Source: Oxalobacteraceae bacterium (GTDB lineage: Bacteria; Pseudomonadota; Gammaproteobacteria; Burkholderiales; Burkholderiaceae_D). From it: a stretch of 64,000 nt of DNA. The stretch spans positions 27,560 to 91,559 of the forward strand of contig JAHFQV010000003.1 of the NCBI GenBank assembly GCA_023259175.1. Reading direction: 5' to 3'. This document shows, piece after piece, positions 26,952-35,850 of the stretch; within the stretch, counting starts at the first letter, position 1; every line of letters begins with the position of its first letter. A program made the position numbers and the translations under genes. Under the pieces are notes generated by a model, which worked only from the letters and a program-made list of their open reading frames with translations, ran no database searches and was not told where the DNA came from.

Positions 26952-27629
26952 ATGAGCAGCACAAATTCCATCCAAACCCAAACACTTGATCCCGCTTTAT
27001 TGGCGACGATGAATCCCGCGAAAACCACCCGCACGACTACTCAGGACGCGCAAGATCGCTTCATGACACTGCTGGTGACGCAGATGAAAAATCAGGACCC
27101 ATTAAATCCTCTGGATAACGCCCAAGTGACTAGCCAATTGGCGCAACTGTCGACGGTGACGGGAATTGACAAGCTTAATGAATCGGTCGCTGCGATGAAT
27201 AATAATCTGCAGAGCGCGCAAAATTTGCAGGCGGCAAGCATGATAGGTCATGGTGTAGTGATACCTGGCTCGGTTGTTGAACTCAAAAATAATAAGTCCG
27301 TCTATGGATTTGAATTGCCGCAAGCGGCTGACGCGATTCATATCGCGATCAAAGATAATGCAGGCAATATCGTGCGAAATATCGATGCAGGGAATACCCC
27401 CTCTGGATTTAATACCCTGACCTGGGACGGTAAAGATAACAAAGGCGTGAGCCTTGCCAATGGGGTGTATCAATTTGAAATCAGTGCCAGCGCTGCAGAT
27501 AAAGCGCTGTCGGTCGAGCGTTTAAGTTTTGGTTTGGTCTCAAGCGTGAGTTTTGGGGCTCAGGGTTCCAAACTCAGTGTGAGTAATGTCGGAGAGGTCG
27601 CGATGTCGGAAGTGCGCCAAATTTTTTAG
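26952..27629 (+). CDS. flgD: Flagellar hook assembly scaffold FlgD
   Basis: FlgD caps the growing hook and is later replaced by FlgK. The N-terminal part has TQDAQDRFMTLLVTQMKNQDPLNPLDNAQVTSQLAQLS, the strongly conserved FlgD signature. The C-terminal part has FlgD Ig-like and tudor-like domains (NTLTWDGKDNKGVSLANGVYQFEI). Length is 225 residues. A GAGGTCG site precedes ATG 26952. Next in order is flgE, its structural client. Confidence 0.96.
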   Translation: MSSTNSIQTQTLDPALLATMNPAKTTRTTTQDAQDRFMTLLVTQMKNQDPLNPLDNAQVTSQLAQLSTVTGIDKLNESVAAMNNNLQSAQNLQAASMIGHGVVIPGSVVELKNNKSVYGFELPQAADAIHIAIKDNAGNIVRNIDAGNTPSGFNTLTWDGKDNKGVSLANGVYQFEISASAADKALSVERLSFGLVSSVSFGAQGSKLSVSNVGEVAMSEVRQIF

Positions 27630-27647
27630 ATAATAGGGGAGAGTATC

Positions 27648-28991
27648 ATGGGTTTCCAACAAGGGCTAAGTGGTCTCAATGCGGCTTCCAAATCATTGGA
27701 TGTGATCGGTAATAATATTTCGAACGCCAATACGGTGGGTTTTAAAATGGCGCAAACGCAGTTCTCCGATGTGTTTGCCAATTCCTTGAATGGGGCCGGT
27801 GGTATTGGTACCGGAATCGGTGTGCGGGTTCAAACGGTTGCACAGCTTTTTACGCAGGGAAATATCAGTTCAACTAACAATCCTTTGGACATCGCAATCA
27901 ATGGTGCAGGATTTTTCCGGATGTCGTCCAACGGTGCCATTACCTACACCCGTAACGGTCAGTTTTCGCTCGATAAACTTGGAAATATTGTCAATGCGCA
28001 GGGCGCGCAGTTGACGGGATATTCCGCCGATTCAAATGGGGTTTTATCGACGGGCGCGGCGGTGCCATTGACGATCACGACCACCGATATTGCACCGAAA
28101 GAAACCGATATCGTCAATGCTTTACTTAATCTTGATTCGCGTTCCTTAGTTCCGGGAACCCAGGTGCCTGTCGCTGCGCCTCCGGTTATTATTCCTATCG
28201 CGTTTTCGCTTACCGATCCACTGTCTTACAATAATGCGACTTCGGTGGCGGTCTTCGATAGCCTAGGTAATTCCCATGTGTTGCAAACTTTCTTTGTGCG
28301 TGTTGATCCTGTCGCTCGCGTACCCGCTGTTGGCGCGACTGCGGAGTGGGATGTGTTTGCTGCAGTCGACGGCATTTTAATCGCGGGGCCAGGTAGTGGT
28401 GCAGGTTCGCCCGCGAATTCTGTGGGCAAAGTTGGATTTAGTAATAAAGGTAAATTGACGGCAGCAACACCGAATTTTGCACTCACCGATCCGAATGCGT
28501 TTGCGATTGCTATTCCTGTGACCACCGGCGCGGTCACGCCGATTTCTACGCCGACCATTAAATATGATATGACGGGTATGACGCAATTTGGCTCACCGTT
28601 TAGCGTTAATTCGCTACGTCAGGACGGCTACACTTCAGGCAAATTATCGAAATTCAATACGGCGAAAGATGGCACGATTGTGGGTAGCTATACCAATGGA
28701 AAAACTGCGGTGCTGGGGCAAATCGCGATGGCTAATTTCACCGATCCAAATGGCTTGCAATCACTTGGTGATAATCAGTGGACGGAAACGGCGACATCAG
28801 GTTCTTCCTTAGTCGGCACCCCGGGATCGGGAAGCTTGGGCGTGCTCACCTCGAACGCGACTGAAGATTCAAATAGCGATCTCACCGGCGAACTCGTCAA
28901 TATGATTACAGCGCAGCGGGTCTATCAGGCCAATGCGCAAACGATCAAAACGCAGGATCAGATTTTGCAGACCTTGGTGAATTTGCGCTAG
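27648..28991 (+). CDS. flgE: Flagellar hook protein FlgE
   Basis: FlgE polymerises into the hook, the universal joint between rod and filament. GFQQGLSGLNAASKSLDVIGNNISNANTVGFKMAQTQF is the N-terminal hook/rod motif. The middle has DPLSYNNATSVAVFDSLGNSH, the FlgE-type insertion domain. The C-terminus ELVNMITAQRVYQANAQTIKTQDQILQTLVNLR is canonical. Length is 447 residues, within the family range. A GGGGAGAG site precedes ATG 27648. Confidence 0.97.
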   Translation: MGFQQGLSGLNAASKSLDVIGNNISNANTVGFKMAQTQFSDVFANSLNGAGGIGTGIGVRVQTVAQLFTQGNISSTNNPLDIAINGAGFFRMSSNGAITYTRNGQFSLDKLGNIVNAQGAQLTGYSADSNGVLSTGAAVPLTITTTDIAPKETDIVNALLNLDSRSLVPGTQVPVAAPPVIIPIAFSLTDPLSYNNATSVAVFDSLGNSHVLQTFFVRVDPVARVPAVGATAEWDVFAAVDGILIAGPGSGAGSPANSVGKVGFSNKGKLTAATPNFALTDPNAFAIAIPVTTGAVTPISTPTIKYDMTGMTQFGSPFSVNSLRQDGYTSGKLSKFNTAKDGTIVGSYTNGKTAVLGQIAMANFTDPNGLQSLGDNQWTETATSGSSLVGTPGSGSLGVLTSNATEDSNSDLTGELVNMITAQRVYQANAQTIKTQDQILQTLVNLR

Positions 28992-29032
28992 TGTTGTATG
29001 GGCTTTTTTGAGACCCATAACAGGAGGCTGGA

Positions 29033-29773
29033 ATGGATAGGTTGATTTATACGGCAATGTCGGGCGCGAAGCATATTCTCGAACAGCAAACGACCACTAG
29101 CCATAACTTAGCCAATGCGACCACGACAGGTTTTAAAGCACAGCTCGATTCGTTTCGTGCCGTACCTGTCATCAGTGAAGGCTTGCCGACACGCGCTTTT
29201 GTGGTGGATGCCACCGTGGGTAGCGATTTTTCCAGCGGTGCACTACAAAACACGGGACGCGAACTGGATATGGCAGTCTCAGGAAAAGGCTGGTTCGTCG
29301 TACAAGCAGCCGATGGTAGCGAGAAAATGACGCGACACGGCAGCTTTAAGCTCAATGAAAATGGTGTTTTACAAACCCAGTCTGGTTTAAGCGTGTTAGG
29401 CGAGGGAGGGCCAATTACAATTCCTCCCGAAGTGAGTATCGCAATCGCAAAAGACGGAACGATCTCTAGTGTGCCAACCGGAACCAAGCCCAATGCGGTA
29501 CAAGTCTTAGGGCGCTTGAAATTGGTCAACCCCGAGGAAAGTAATCTGGTGCGAGATGATGATGGTTTGTTTAAAACGCGAAATGCAATTGTGCCTGATG
29601 CCGATGCAGCTGTGAATGTGGCGGGCGGAATGCTGGAAACCAGTAATGTCAATGTGGTTGAGGCCATGGTGACGATGATCAATTTGGCGCGACAGTTTGA
29701 AATGCAAATGAAATTACTGACCAATGCTGAGAATAACGCGAGTAAGGCGAGTCAGATTTTAACGATGGCTTAG
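29033..29773 (+). CDS. flgF: Flagellar proximal rod protein FlgF
   Basis: FlgF forms the rod segment below FlgG. MDRLIYTAMSGAKHILEQQTTTSHNLANATTTGFKAQLDSF is a typical FlgF N-terminus, and the end reads NVNVVEAMVTMINLARQFEMQMKLLTNAENNASKASQIL. Length is 246 residues. An AGGAGG-type site precedes the ATG. It lies 41 bases after flgE and 66 bases before flgG. Confidence 0.96.
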   Translation: MDRLIYTAMSGAKHILEQQTTTSHNLANATTTGFKAQLDSFRAVPVISEGLPTRAFVVDATVGSDFSSGALQNTGRELDMAVSGKGWFVVQAADGSEKMTRHGSFKLNENGVLQTQSGLSVLGEGGPITIPPEVSIAIAKDGTISSVPTGTKPNAVQVLGRLKLVNPEESNLVRDDDGLFKTRNAIVPDADAAVNVAGGMLETSNVNVVEAMVTMINLARQFEMQMKLLTNAENNASKASQILTMA

Positions 29774-29839
29774 GTCTGGGCTTAGGTCGGCCGTCAAGGG
29801 GCTTCTCACTAGTCTCAGTCATTTGAAAAGGAGTACAGC

Positions 29840-30622
29840 ATGATACGGTCTCTATGGGTGGCTAAAACGGGTCTGGACGCGCAGCAAACGCAGATGGATG
29901 TGATTACGAATAATCTGGCCAATGTCAGTACGACAGGCTTTAAACGTTCGCGTGCAGTATTTGAAGACTTGCTGTATCAAACCGTGCGTCAACCCGGTGC
30001 GCAAAGTTCGCAACAGACGCAATTACCTTCAGGTTTGCAATTAGGCGTGGGCGTTCGTCCTGTCGCTACAGAGAAAATTTTTACACAAGGAAATCTGCAG
30101 CAAACTGGTAATTCGAAAGATTTGGCGATTAATGGTGGCGGTTTTTTTCAGGTCTTGATGCCTGATGGAAGTACAGGCTACACCCGCGACGGGTCGTTTC
30201 AGGTCGATAGTCAAGGACAGCTCGTCACTTCCAGCGGTTTCGTGATACAGCCTGCCATTACGATTCCTGCCAATGCGCAATCGATAACCGTTGGTCGTGA
30301 TGGTACGGTGTCTGTGACACAGCCGGGTTCGCCTGCACCCGTGCAGGTCGGTTCAATTCAGTTGTCTACTTTTATCAATCCGGCTGGCTTGATGGCGTTG
30401 GGTGAAAATCTTTATGTGGAAACGGCTTCTTCGGGAAACCCTGGCACCAATACGCCGGGAACTAATGGTGCGGGTTTGTTGGTGCAGTCTTTTGTGGAAA
30501 CGTCGAATGTCAATGTCGCGGAGGAATTGGTGACCATGATACAAACTCAGCGCGCTTATGAAATCAATAGTAAGGCGATCACCACTTCAGATCAAATGCT
30601 GCAACGCTTGTCGCAACTTTGA
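29840..30622 (+). CDS. flgG: Flagellar distal rod protein FlgG
   Basis: FlgG builds the distal rod that crosses the P and L rings. [54 protein letters not shown] is the classic FlgG N-terminus. The C-terminus [38 protein letters not shown] is equally characteristic. Length is 260 residues. An AAAGGAG site precedes ATG 29840. The flgH gene follows. Confidence 0.97.
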   Translation: MIRSLWVAKTGLDAQQTQMDVITNNLANVSTTGFKRSRAVFEDLLYQTVRQPGAQSSQQTQLPSGLQLGVGVRPVATEKIFTQGNLQQTGNSKDLAINGGGFFQVLMPDGSTGYTRDGSFQVDSQGQLVTSSGFVIQPAITIPANAQSITVGRDGTVSVTQPGSPAPVQVGSIQLSTFINPAGLMALGENLYVETASSGNPGTNTPGTNGAGLLVQSFVETSNVNVAEELVTMIQTQRAYEINSKAITTSDQMLQRLSQL

Positions 30623-30650
30623 TCGTGGCGTTTTGATGAGGGAAAATAAA

Positions 30651-31322
30651 ATGCGAGTAAGTTTGTTTGGCCTCTTGGAGATTCTACTATTGGGCGCACT
30701 TTCCGGTTGTGCAGTGACTCCGGCTTCGATTGTGCAACAGCCCAGTAGTGTACGTGCGCAGACGGCTAAAAATCAAACGCAGATGAACGGTGCGATCTAT
30801 CAAGCGAGTTCATATCGTCCCTTGTTTGAAGACTACAAAGCGCGCTTGGTCGGCGATATGCTGACCATTAGTATCGTTGAAAATACCTCGGCGGCGAAGG
30901 CCGCTGCGTCGTCTGGCAATAAATCGGGCGCGGCTTCTTTTGCTGCACCGACGCTGCTCGGTATTCCCTCTTCAACGACGGCTAAGGCTTCGATTGCCAC
31001 CACTTCTTCGACTAAATTTGATGAGAAGGGCGCAGAAACTGCGAGCAATACTTTTACCGGAACGATCGCTGTCACGGTGCTGGAAGTTCTGCCCAACGGG
31101 AATTTATTGGTGAGCGGCGAAAAACAAATTGCCTTCAATAAAGGTGCCGAGTTTGTCCGTTTTTCCGGTGTAGTCAGTCCGCAAAATATTAGCGCAGCCA
31201 ACACAGTGACTTCGACCGCGGTGGCGGATGCCCGATTCGAATATCGTTCTACTTCGCATGTCGATTTGGCCGAAGCGAATTCATTGTTGACGCGATTTTT
31301 TTTGAGCTTCTTGCCGTTTTGA
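30651..31322 (+). CDS. flgH: Flagellar L-ring lipoprotein FlgH
   Basis: FlgH is the outer-membrane lipoprotein that forms the L ring around the rod. The signal peptide is lipoprotein-type: LLEILLLGALSGCAV, with the lipobox LSGC and Cys as the mature N-terminus. Later segments match the family: FEDYKARLVGDMLTISIVENTSA, ITVLEVLPNGNLLVSGEKQI and VADARFEY. Length is 223 residues. The track ORF starts inside flgG; ATG 30651 with GAGG about 9 bases upstream was chosen. Confidence 0.95.
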   Translation: MRVSLFGLLEILLLGALSGCAVTPASIVQQPSSVRAQTAKNQTQMNGAIYQASSYRPLFEDYKARLVGDMLTISIVENTSAAKAAASSGNKSGAASFAAPTLLGIPSSTTAKASIATTSSTKFDEKGAETASNTFTGTIAVTVLEVLPNGNLLVSGEKQIAFNKGAEFVRFSGVVSPQNISAANTVTSTAVADARFEYRSTSHVDLAEANSLLTRFFLSFLPF

Positions 31323-31337
31323 TTGAGAGGCAACATC

Positions 31338-32465
31338 ATGCAATTGAACATTCTTAGAGTCGGTTTTTTGGCCAAATACATTTGGCTGTTCGTGTTGAGT
31401 TTCTCGGTGCTCGTTTCGGCGCACGCGGAGCGCATTAAAGACATCGCTGGTGTTGCTGGCGTAAGGCAAAACCAGTTGATGGGTTATGGTCTGGTGGTCG
31501 GTTTAGATGGCAGTGGCGATCAAACTACGCAGACTCCTTTTACGGTGCAGAGCATTATCAGCATGATGCAGCAAATGGGTGTGAGTATTCCAGTCGGGAC
31601 GAGTCTGCAATTGAAAAATGTCGCGGCGGTGATGGTGACGACTTCTTTACCTCCTTTTTCGCAACCGGGGCAAACGCTCGATGTCACGGTGTCGTCCATG
31701 GGTAATGCTAAAAGTTTGCGTGGTGGGACTTTGTTGATGACCCCACTGAAGGGGGCGGATAGCCAAATTTATGCAATGGCGCAAGGCAATGTCTTAGTCG
31801 GTGGCGTGGGTGCGGCCGCCAATGGAAGTAAGGCGCAAGTGAATCATATGAGCGTGGGAAAAATTTCCGGTGGAGCCACGGTGGAGCGTGCCGTACCTTC
31901 CCCCTTAGGCCAAGGGAATATGATACAACTGGAGTTAAATACCAGTGACTTCTCGACGGCTAGTCGCGTTGTTGAAGCGATCAATCAAAAATTTGGTGCG
32001 GCAACGGCTGCAGCAGTGGATGGTCGGGTGATTCAGGTACGTGCGCCACAGGTGAACGATCAACGTGTGAGTTTTTTGAGCGCACTTGAAAACATTGAAG
32101 TCACACCCGCGAACAGTGCCGCCAAAGTGATTTTGAATGCGCGCACCGGCTCTATCGTAATGAATCAAGCGGTGAGTTTAGATACTTGCGCGATTGCGCA
32201 TGGTAATTTATCAGTGGTGATCACGACCGATAATAGTGTGAGTCAGCCGAACGCGCTGTCCGATGGAAGCACCGCAGCTAATGCGAATTCACAGATTTCC
32301 ATCACCAAAGAGAACGGTGCTTTATTGATGCTTAAGGCCAGCGCTTCGTTAGCCGATGTGGTCAAGGCGCTCAATTCTGTGGGTGCGACACCGCAAGATT
32401 TACTGGCTATTTTGCAGGCTATGAAAGCCTCGGGTGCGCTGCATGCCGATTTGGAAATCATCTAA
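31338..32465 (+). CDS. flgI: Flagellar P-ring protein FlgI
   Basis: FlgI assembles in the periplasm into the P ring, helped by FlgA. A Sec signal peptide (LFVLSFSVLVSAHA) precedes the mature protein ERIKDIAGVAGVRQNQLMGYGLVVGLDGSGDQTTQTPFT, a hallmark of the family. MMQQMGVSIP, NVAAVMVTTSLPPF and PQDLLAILQAMKASGALHADLEII are also typical. Length is 375 residues. ATG 31338 follows an AGAGG site; the track start at TTG 31323 is less likely. Confidence 0.96.
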   Translation: MQLNILRVGFLAKYIWLFVLSFSVLVSAHAERIKDIAGVAGVRQNQLMGYGLVVGLDGSGDQTTQTPFTVQSIISMMQQMGVSIPVGTSLQLKNVAAVMVTTSLPPFSQPGQTLDVTVSSMGNAKSLRGGTLLMTPLKGADSQIYAMAQGNVLVGGVGAAANGSKAQVNHMSVGKISGGATVERAVPSPLGQGNMIQLELNTSDFSTASRVVEAINQKFGAATAAAVDGRVIQVRAPQVNDQRVSFLSALENIEVTPANSAAKVILNARTGSIVMNQAVSLDTCAIAHGNLSVVITTDNSVSQPNALSDGSTAANANSQISITKENGALLMLKASASLADVVKALNSVGATPQDLLAILQAMKASGALHADLEII

Positions 32466-32481
32466 GCGATAGGGTCTAAGA

Positions 32482-33399
32482 ATGATAGCCAAGACCGATC
32501 TTAGCGATAAACTTGCTTTCGATAGTAAGGGTCTCGATGCGCTAAAAAGCGCGACGCGCCAGAAAACACCCGAGTCGATCCGTGCAGCTGCGACGCAATT
32601 TGAAGCCCTGTTTGTAAATATGATGCTCAAATCGATGCGGCAAGCGGGCGGGCAAGATGGGATGTTCGATAATGAGCAAAGTCGACTTTACAGTTCCATG
32701 TTGGATCAACAGTTCTCACAAAAGATGGCGAGCCGTGGGCTAGGATTGGCCGATGCGCTGGTGCGTCAGATGAGTGCGCAAACGCAGTTAGCGAGTTTGC
32801 AGGACGGCGACCCATCCTCTGCAAACGATGTCATGAATCCACTGGGCAGCGTGGGGGTAGAGCGCTATTTGCAGCAAAGTCGAGCGTTAAATCCCCTTGT
32901 GTCCGGGAATACTTTCCAAAATAAGGAAAGCGCAGTCAGCCCAGAGCATGTGCAAGCTTTTAAATTGCGCATGAGTGAACATGCGCAGCAAGCGAGTAGG
33001 GAAAGCGGTATTCCTGCGCAATTTATGTTGGGGCAAGCTGCGCTAGAAAGTGGTTGGGGACAAAAAGAATTGAAAAGTACAGACGGACGCATTAGCCATA
33101 ATTTATTTGGTATCAAAGCCGGGGCGCAATGGACGGGGAAAACGGTTGATGCAATGACCACGGAATATGTGAATGGTAGCGCGGTTCATAGAGTGGAAAA
33201 ATTTAGAGCCTATGATAATTACGGCGCTGCCTTTAGTGACTATGCCAAATTGATTACGGATAACCCGCGCTATCAGCAAGTACTGCAACATGGAAATGAT
33301 GCAAGTTCATTTGCTTACGCCCTGCAAAAAGCCGGTTATGCAAGCGATCCACAATATGCGCAGAAGCTGACCCGTATCATTCATCAGTCTTTTATTTAG
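32482..33399 (+). CDS. flgJ: Flagellar rod assembly protein and peptidoglycan hydrolase FlgJ
   Basis: FlgJ caps the growing rod and cuts a hole in peptidoglycan. The N-terminal rod-binding domain has AATQFEALFVNMMLKSMRQA and YSSMLDQQFSQKMASRGLGLADALVRQ. The C-terminal glucosaminidase-type domain starts about residue 150: QASRESGIPAQFMLGQAALESGWGQKEL (catalytic Glu) and FGIKAG. Both domains are present in this 305-residue protein, as in the two-domain Beta- and Gammaproteobacterial form. Confidence 0.96.
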   Translation: MIAKTDLSDKLAFDSKGLDALKSATRQKTPESIRAAATQFEALFVNMMLKSMRQAGGQDGMFDNEQSRLYSSMLDQQFSQKMASRGLGLADALVRQMSAQTQLASLQDGDPSSANDVMNPLGSVGVERYLQQSRALNPLVSGNTFQNKESAVSPEHVQAFKLRMSEHAQQASRESGIPAQFMLGQAALESGWGQKELKSTDGRISHNLFGIKAGAQWTGKTVDAMTTEYVNGSAVHRVEKFRAYDNYGAAFSDYAKLITDNPRYQQVLQHGNDASSFAYALQKAGYASDPQYAQKLTRIIHQSFI

Positions 33400-33432
33400 A
33401 TTTTGGTGGTAAGCACCGAAACACGCATGCGC

Positions 33433-33459
33433 TAAAGTTTTCTGACAATGACCCGATAA
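33433..33459 (+). promoter_or_regulatory. Sigma-28 (FliA) promoter of flgK-flgL
   Basis: TAAA (33433-33436), exactly 15 bases, then CCCGATAA (33452-33459), compared with the FliA consensus TAAA-N15-GCCGATAA (one difference). It lies 60 bases upstream of the flgK ATG, in the 120-bp gap after flgJ. This marks flgKL as late genes. Confidence 0.82.
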
Positions 33460-33519
33460 GAGAAATGACGTTTGCAGGCAAAAGATGGATAGATGGATAT
33501 TTAGCGAATAGGTTGAATT

Positions 33520-35841
33520 ATGGGCACCAGTATCTTAGGTATAGGACAAAGCGCATTGGCGGCAGCGCAGTTAGGCATCGCGACAACGGGGCACAATATT
33601 GCCAATGCCAATACCCCGGGCTATAGCCGTCAAATACTGCTGCAAAGCGCTGCGGAAGCCCAAAATGATGGTGGTAGCTTCATCGGTCAAGGTACCAAAG
33701 TAGGTGAGGTCAAGCGCATCTACAATCAATTTGTTGGACAACAAGTTAATGCATCACAAGCTTCGGTGAATTACGCTGATGCCTACCTCAATCAAATACA
33801 GCAAATTAGCAATTTAGTTTCGGACACAACCGCCGGAGTCTCTCCCGCCTTGCAAGAGTTTTTTAGTTCCGTGCAAAACCTTGCCTCAACACCGAATGGC
33901 ACAGCAGGTGCTGCAGCGCGCCAATCATTACTTTCCACTGGCGCGACACTCGCATCGCGTTTGCAAAATTTGGGCGGACGACTCGATCAAATTTATGACG
34001 ATGTTAATAATCGTATCGGCGAGGCAACGACTTCAATAAACGGCTTAGCCAAACAGATTTCCGACTTAAACGATTTTATTGAGACGGCCGAAAGTGTTTC
34101 GGGTGGGGCGGTTCCCAATGATTTACTCGATCAACGCGATTATGCCGTCACCCAATTGAGTAAGCTTACCAATGTGTCGGTGGTTGAACAAAGCGGAAAA
34201 TATAATATTTTTATGGGTACCGGGCAGCCTTTGGTTTTGGGTGGGAAAGTCAGTGTATTGCAGGCTACCGCATCCCTGACCGATCCAAGTCGCTTGCAAG
34301 TGTCTTATGAGAGCAATGGTAATCTCGTCGAGCTCAATGAAGCCAGTTTTAATGGCGGCGAGTTAGGCGGCTTATTTGCATTCAGACGGCAATCCCTTGA
34401 TGTTGCTCGTAATTCGGTTGGACGGATTGCATTGTCGGTCGCGACTGAATTTAATGGTCAACACAAATTGGGACAAGACCTGAACGGCGCGCAAGGTGTG
34501 AACTTTTTTAAACTAGGAACCCCGACCTCGACTCCCAGTAGTGCCAATACCAGTGTGGCCAATATCGCTGCGACGTTTGCTGACGTTGGCGCCGTGACTT
34601 TGAGCGACTACCGTGTTCAGTATTTGGCGGGCGTAGGCCCCGCGCCAAGCTACTACAAAATTACCCGTGTCTCCGATGGTGCAGTGAGTACCTCAAATAC
34701 GCTACCTGCGACAGTCGATGGTGTCACTTTCAACATCGCATTTAATAGTGCTGTTCCGCCTGTCGCAGTACCGCCTAATTTAAAGGACGAGTTTCTAGTG
34801 AAACCGACTTCATTTGCGGCATCGAGTATTTCGATAGGGATTACGGATATCAATAAGCTCGCTGCCGGTGTTCCAGTAGCGACAAATTTGCCCAGTACCA
34901 ATTTGGGAAGCGGCAAGGTAACTGCGTCGACGATAGACGCTTTGGTGTCGGCAACGAGTAACTCGGTCAACGGTAATATCGGTTCGGTCGCGATTGACGA
35001 TTCCTTCGATATTGCAAAAGTTACCCCACCCTTGAGCCTAACTTTTAACACCGGTCCCAATGCCTTAGGCGGATTTCCGATTGGTGCTTTGGTGTCAGTG
35101 ACAAGTGGTGGTGTCACCTCCAACTATCAGGTGGCCGCGGTCGCTGCCCCTGCCGCCACACCGCCGCAAGTGGTCAATGTACCGTATACCAGCGGCGCGA
35201 CCGTCAGCTACGCCGGATTGAATTTTGTAATTAAAAATAATCCAGGTGCGCCAGCTGCAGGGGAAACATTTACTTTGGGCTCTGCGATACCTGTTACCGC
35301 GACCAAGCTTACTTACAATTCTGCGGGCAATACCTTCACTGGATTTCCCGCGACCGCAAACGTGACTGTAAAAAATGGCGCGACCGTCACTTCCTACAAT
35401 GCAGGAGCTGCGATCCCTTATGTTGAAGGTTCGACGATTAGTTTTAATGGAAGTAGTTTTGTAGTTGCAGGACAGTTTTCCAACGGCGACGTGGTCAATA
35501 TTACGAACAATGCCGGAGGCACTGGCGATAGTCGTAACGCGATATTACTCACGGGACTGCAAACTAAAAATCTGGTTGCCAATGGAACCACCAGCTTCCA
35601 GGGTGCCTACGGACAATTTGTCAGCTTGGTCGGAAACAAAGCGCACGAAATCGATGTTAATCATACGACCGAAGGAAAATTGTTAAAGCAGGCAGAAGAA
35701 ACGCAGCAATCCCTCTCCGGCGTGAATTTAGATGAAGAAGCAGCTAATTTACTGCGGTATCAACAGGCATATCAAGCAGCGGGTAAATTGATGCAAATTG
35801 CCAGTCAATTGTTCGATGCCCTATTGGCGCTTGGAAGGTAG
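33520..35841 (+). CDS. flgK: Flagellar hook-filament junction protein FlgK (long form)
   Basis: FlgK is the first junction protein between hook and filament. The N-terminus (SILGIGQSALAAAQLGIATTGHNIANANTPGYSRQ) and the C-terminus (GVNLDEEAANLLRYQQAYQAAGKLMQIASQLFDALLAL) are canonical. At 773 residues it is much longer than the 540-650 residues common for FlgK. The extra length lies in the surface-exposed middle, roughly residues 350-680. There, imperfect repeats of about 70-90 residues end in patterns such as NLKDEFLVKP and AAGETFTLGS, and two share a G-FP-A-V-V-G-T-Y core. A sigma-28 promoter precedes it. Confidence 0.95.
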   Translation: MGTSILGIGQSALAAAQLGIATTGHNIANANTPGYSRQILLQSAAEAQNDGGSFIGQGTKVGEVKRIYNQFVGQQVNASQASVNYADAYLNQIQQISNLVSDTTAGVSPALQEFFSSVQNLASTPNGTAGAAARQSLLSTGATLASRLQNLGGRLDQIYDDVNNRIGEATTSINGLAKQISDLNDFIETAESVSGGAVPNDLLDQRDYAVTQLSKLTNVSVVEQSGKYNIFMGTGQPLVLGGKVSVLQATASLTDPSRLQVSYESNGNLVELNEASFNGGELGGLFAFRRQSLDVARNSVGRIALSVATEFNGQHKLGQDLNGAQGVNFFKLGTPTSTPSSANTSVANIAATFADVGAVTLSDYRVQYLAGVGPAPSYYKITRVSDGAVSTSNTLPATVDGVTFNIAFNSAVPPVAVPPNLKDEFLVKPTSFAASSISIGITDINKLAAGVPVATNLPSTNLGSGKVTASTIDALVSATSNSVNGNIGSVAIDDSFDIAKVTPPLSLTFNTGPNALGGFPIGALVSVTSGGVTSNYQVAAVAAPAATPPQVVNVPYTSGATVSYAGLNFVIKNNPGAPAAGETFTLGSAIPVTATKLTYNSAGNTFTGFPATANVTVKNGATVTSYNAGAAIPYVEGSTISFNGSSFVVAGQFSNGDVVNITNNAGGTGDSRNAILLTGLQTKNLVANGTTSFQGAYGQFVSLVGNKAHEIDVNHTTEGKLLKQAEETQQSLSGVNLDEEAANLLRYQQAYQAAGKLMQIASQLFDALLALGR

Positions 35842-35850
35842 GTTGAAATC

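Noticed and set aside
29047-29724. 225-aa reverse-strand ORF opposite flgF
   Set aside because: A mirror of the flgF reading frame with low-complexity Ser/Thr content; no known family.
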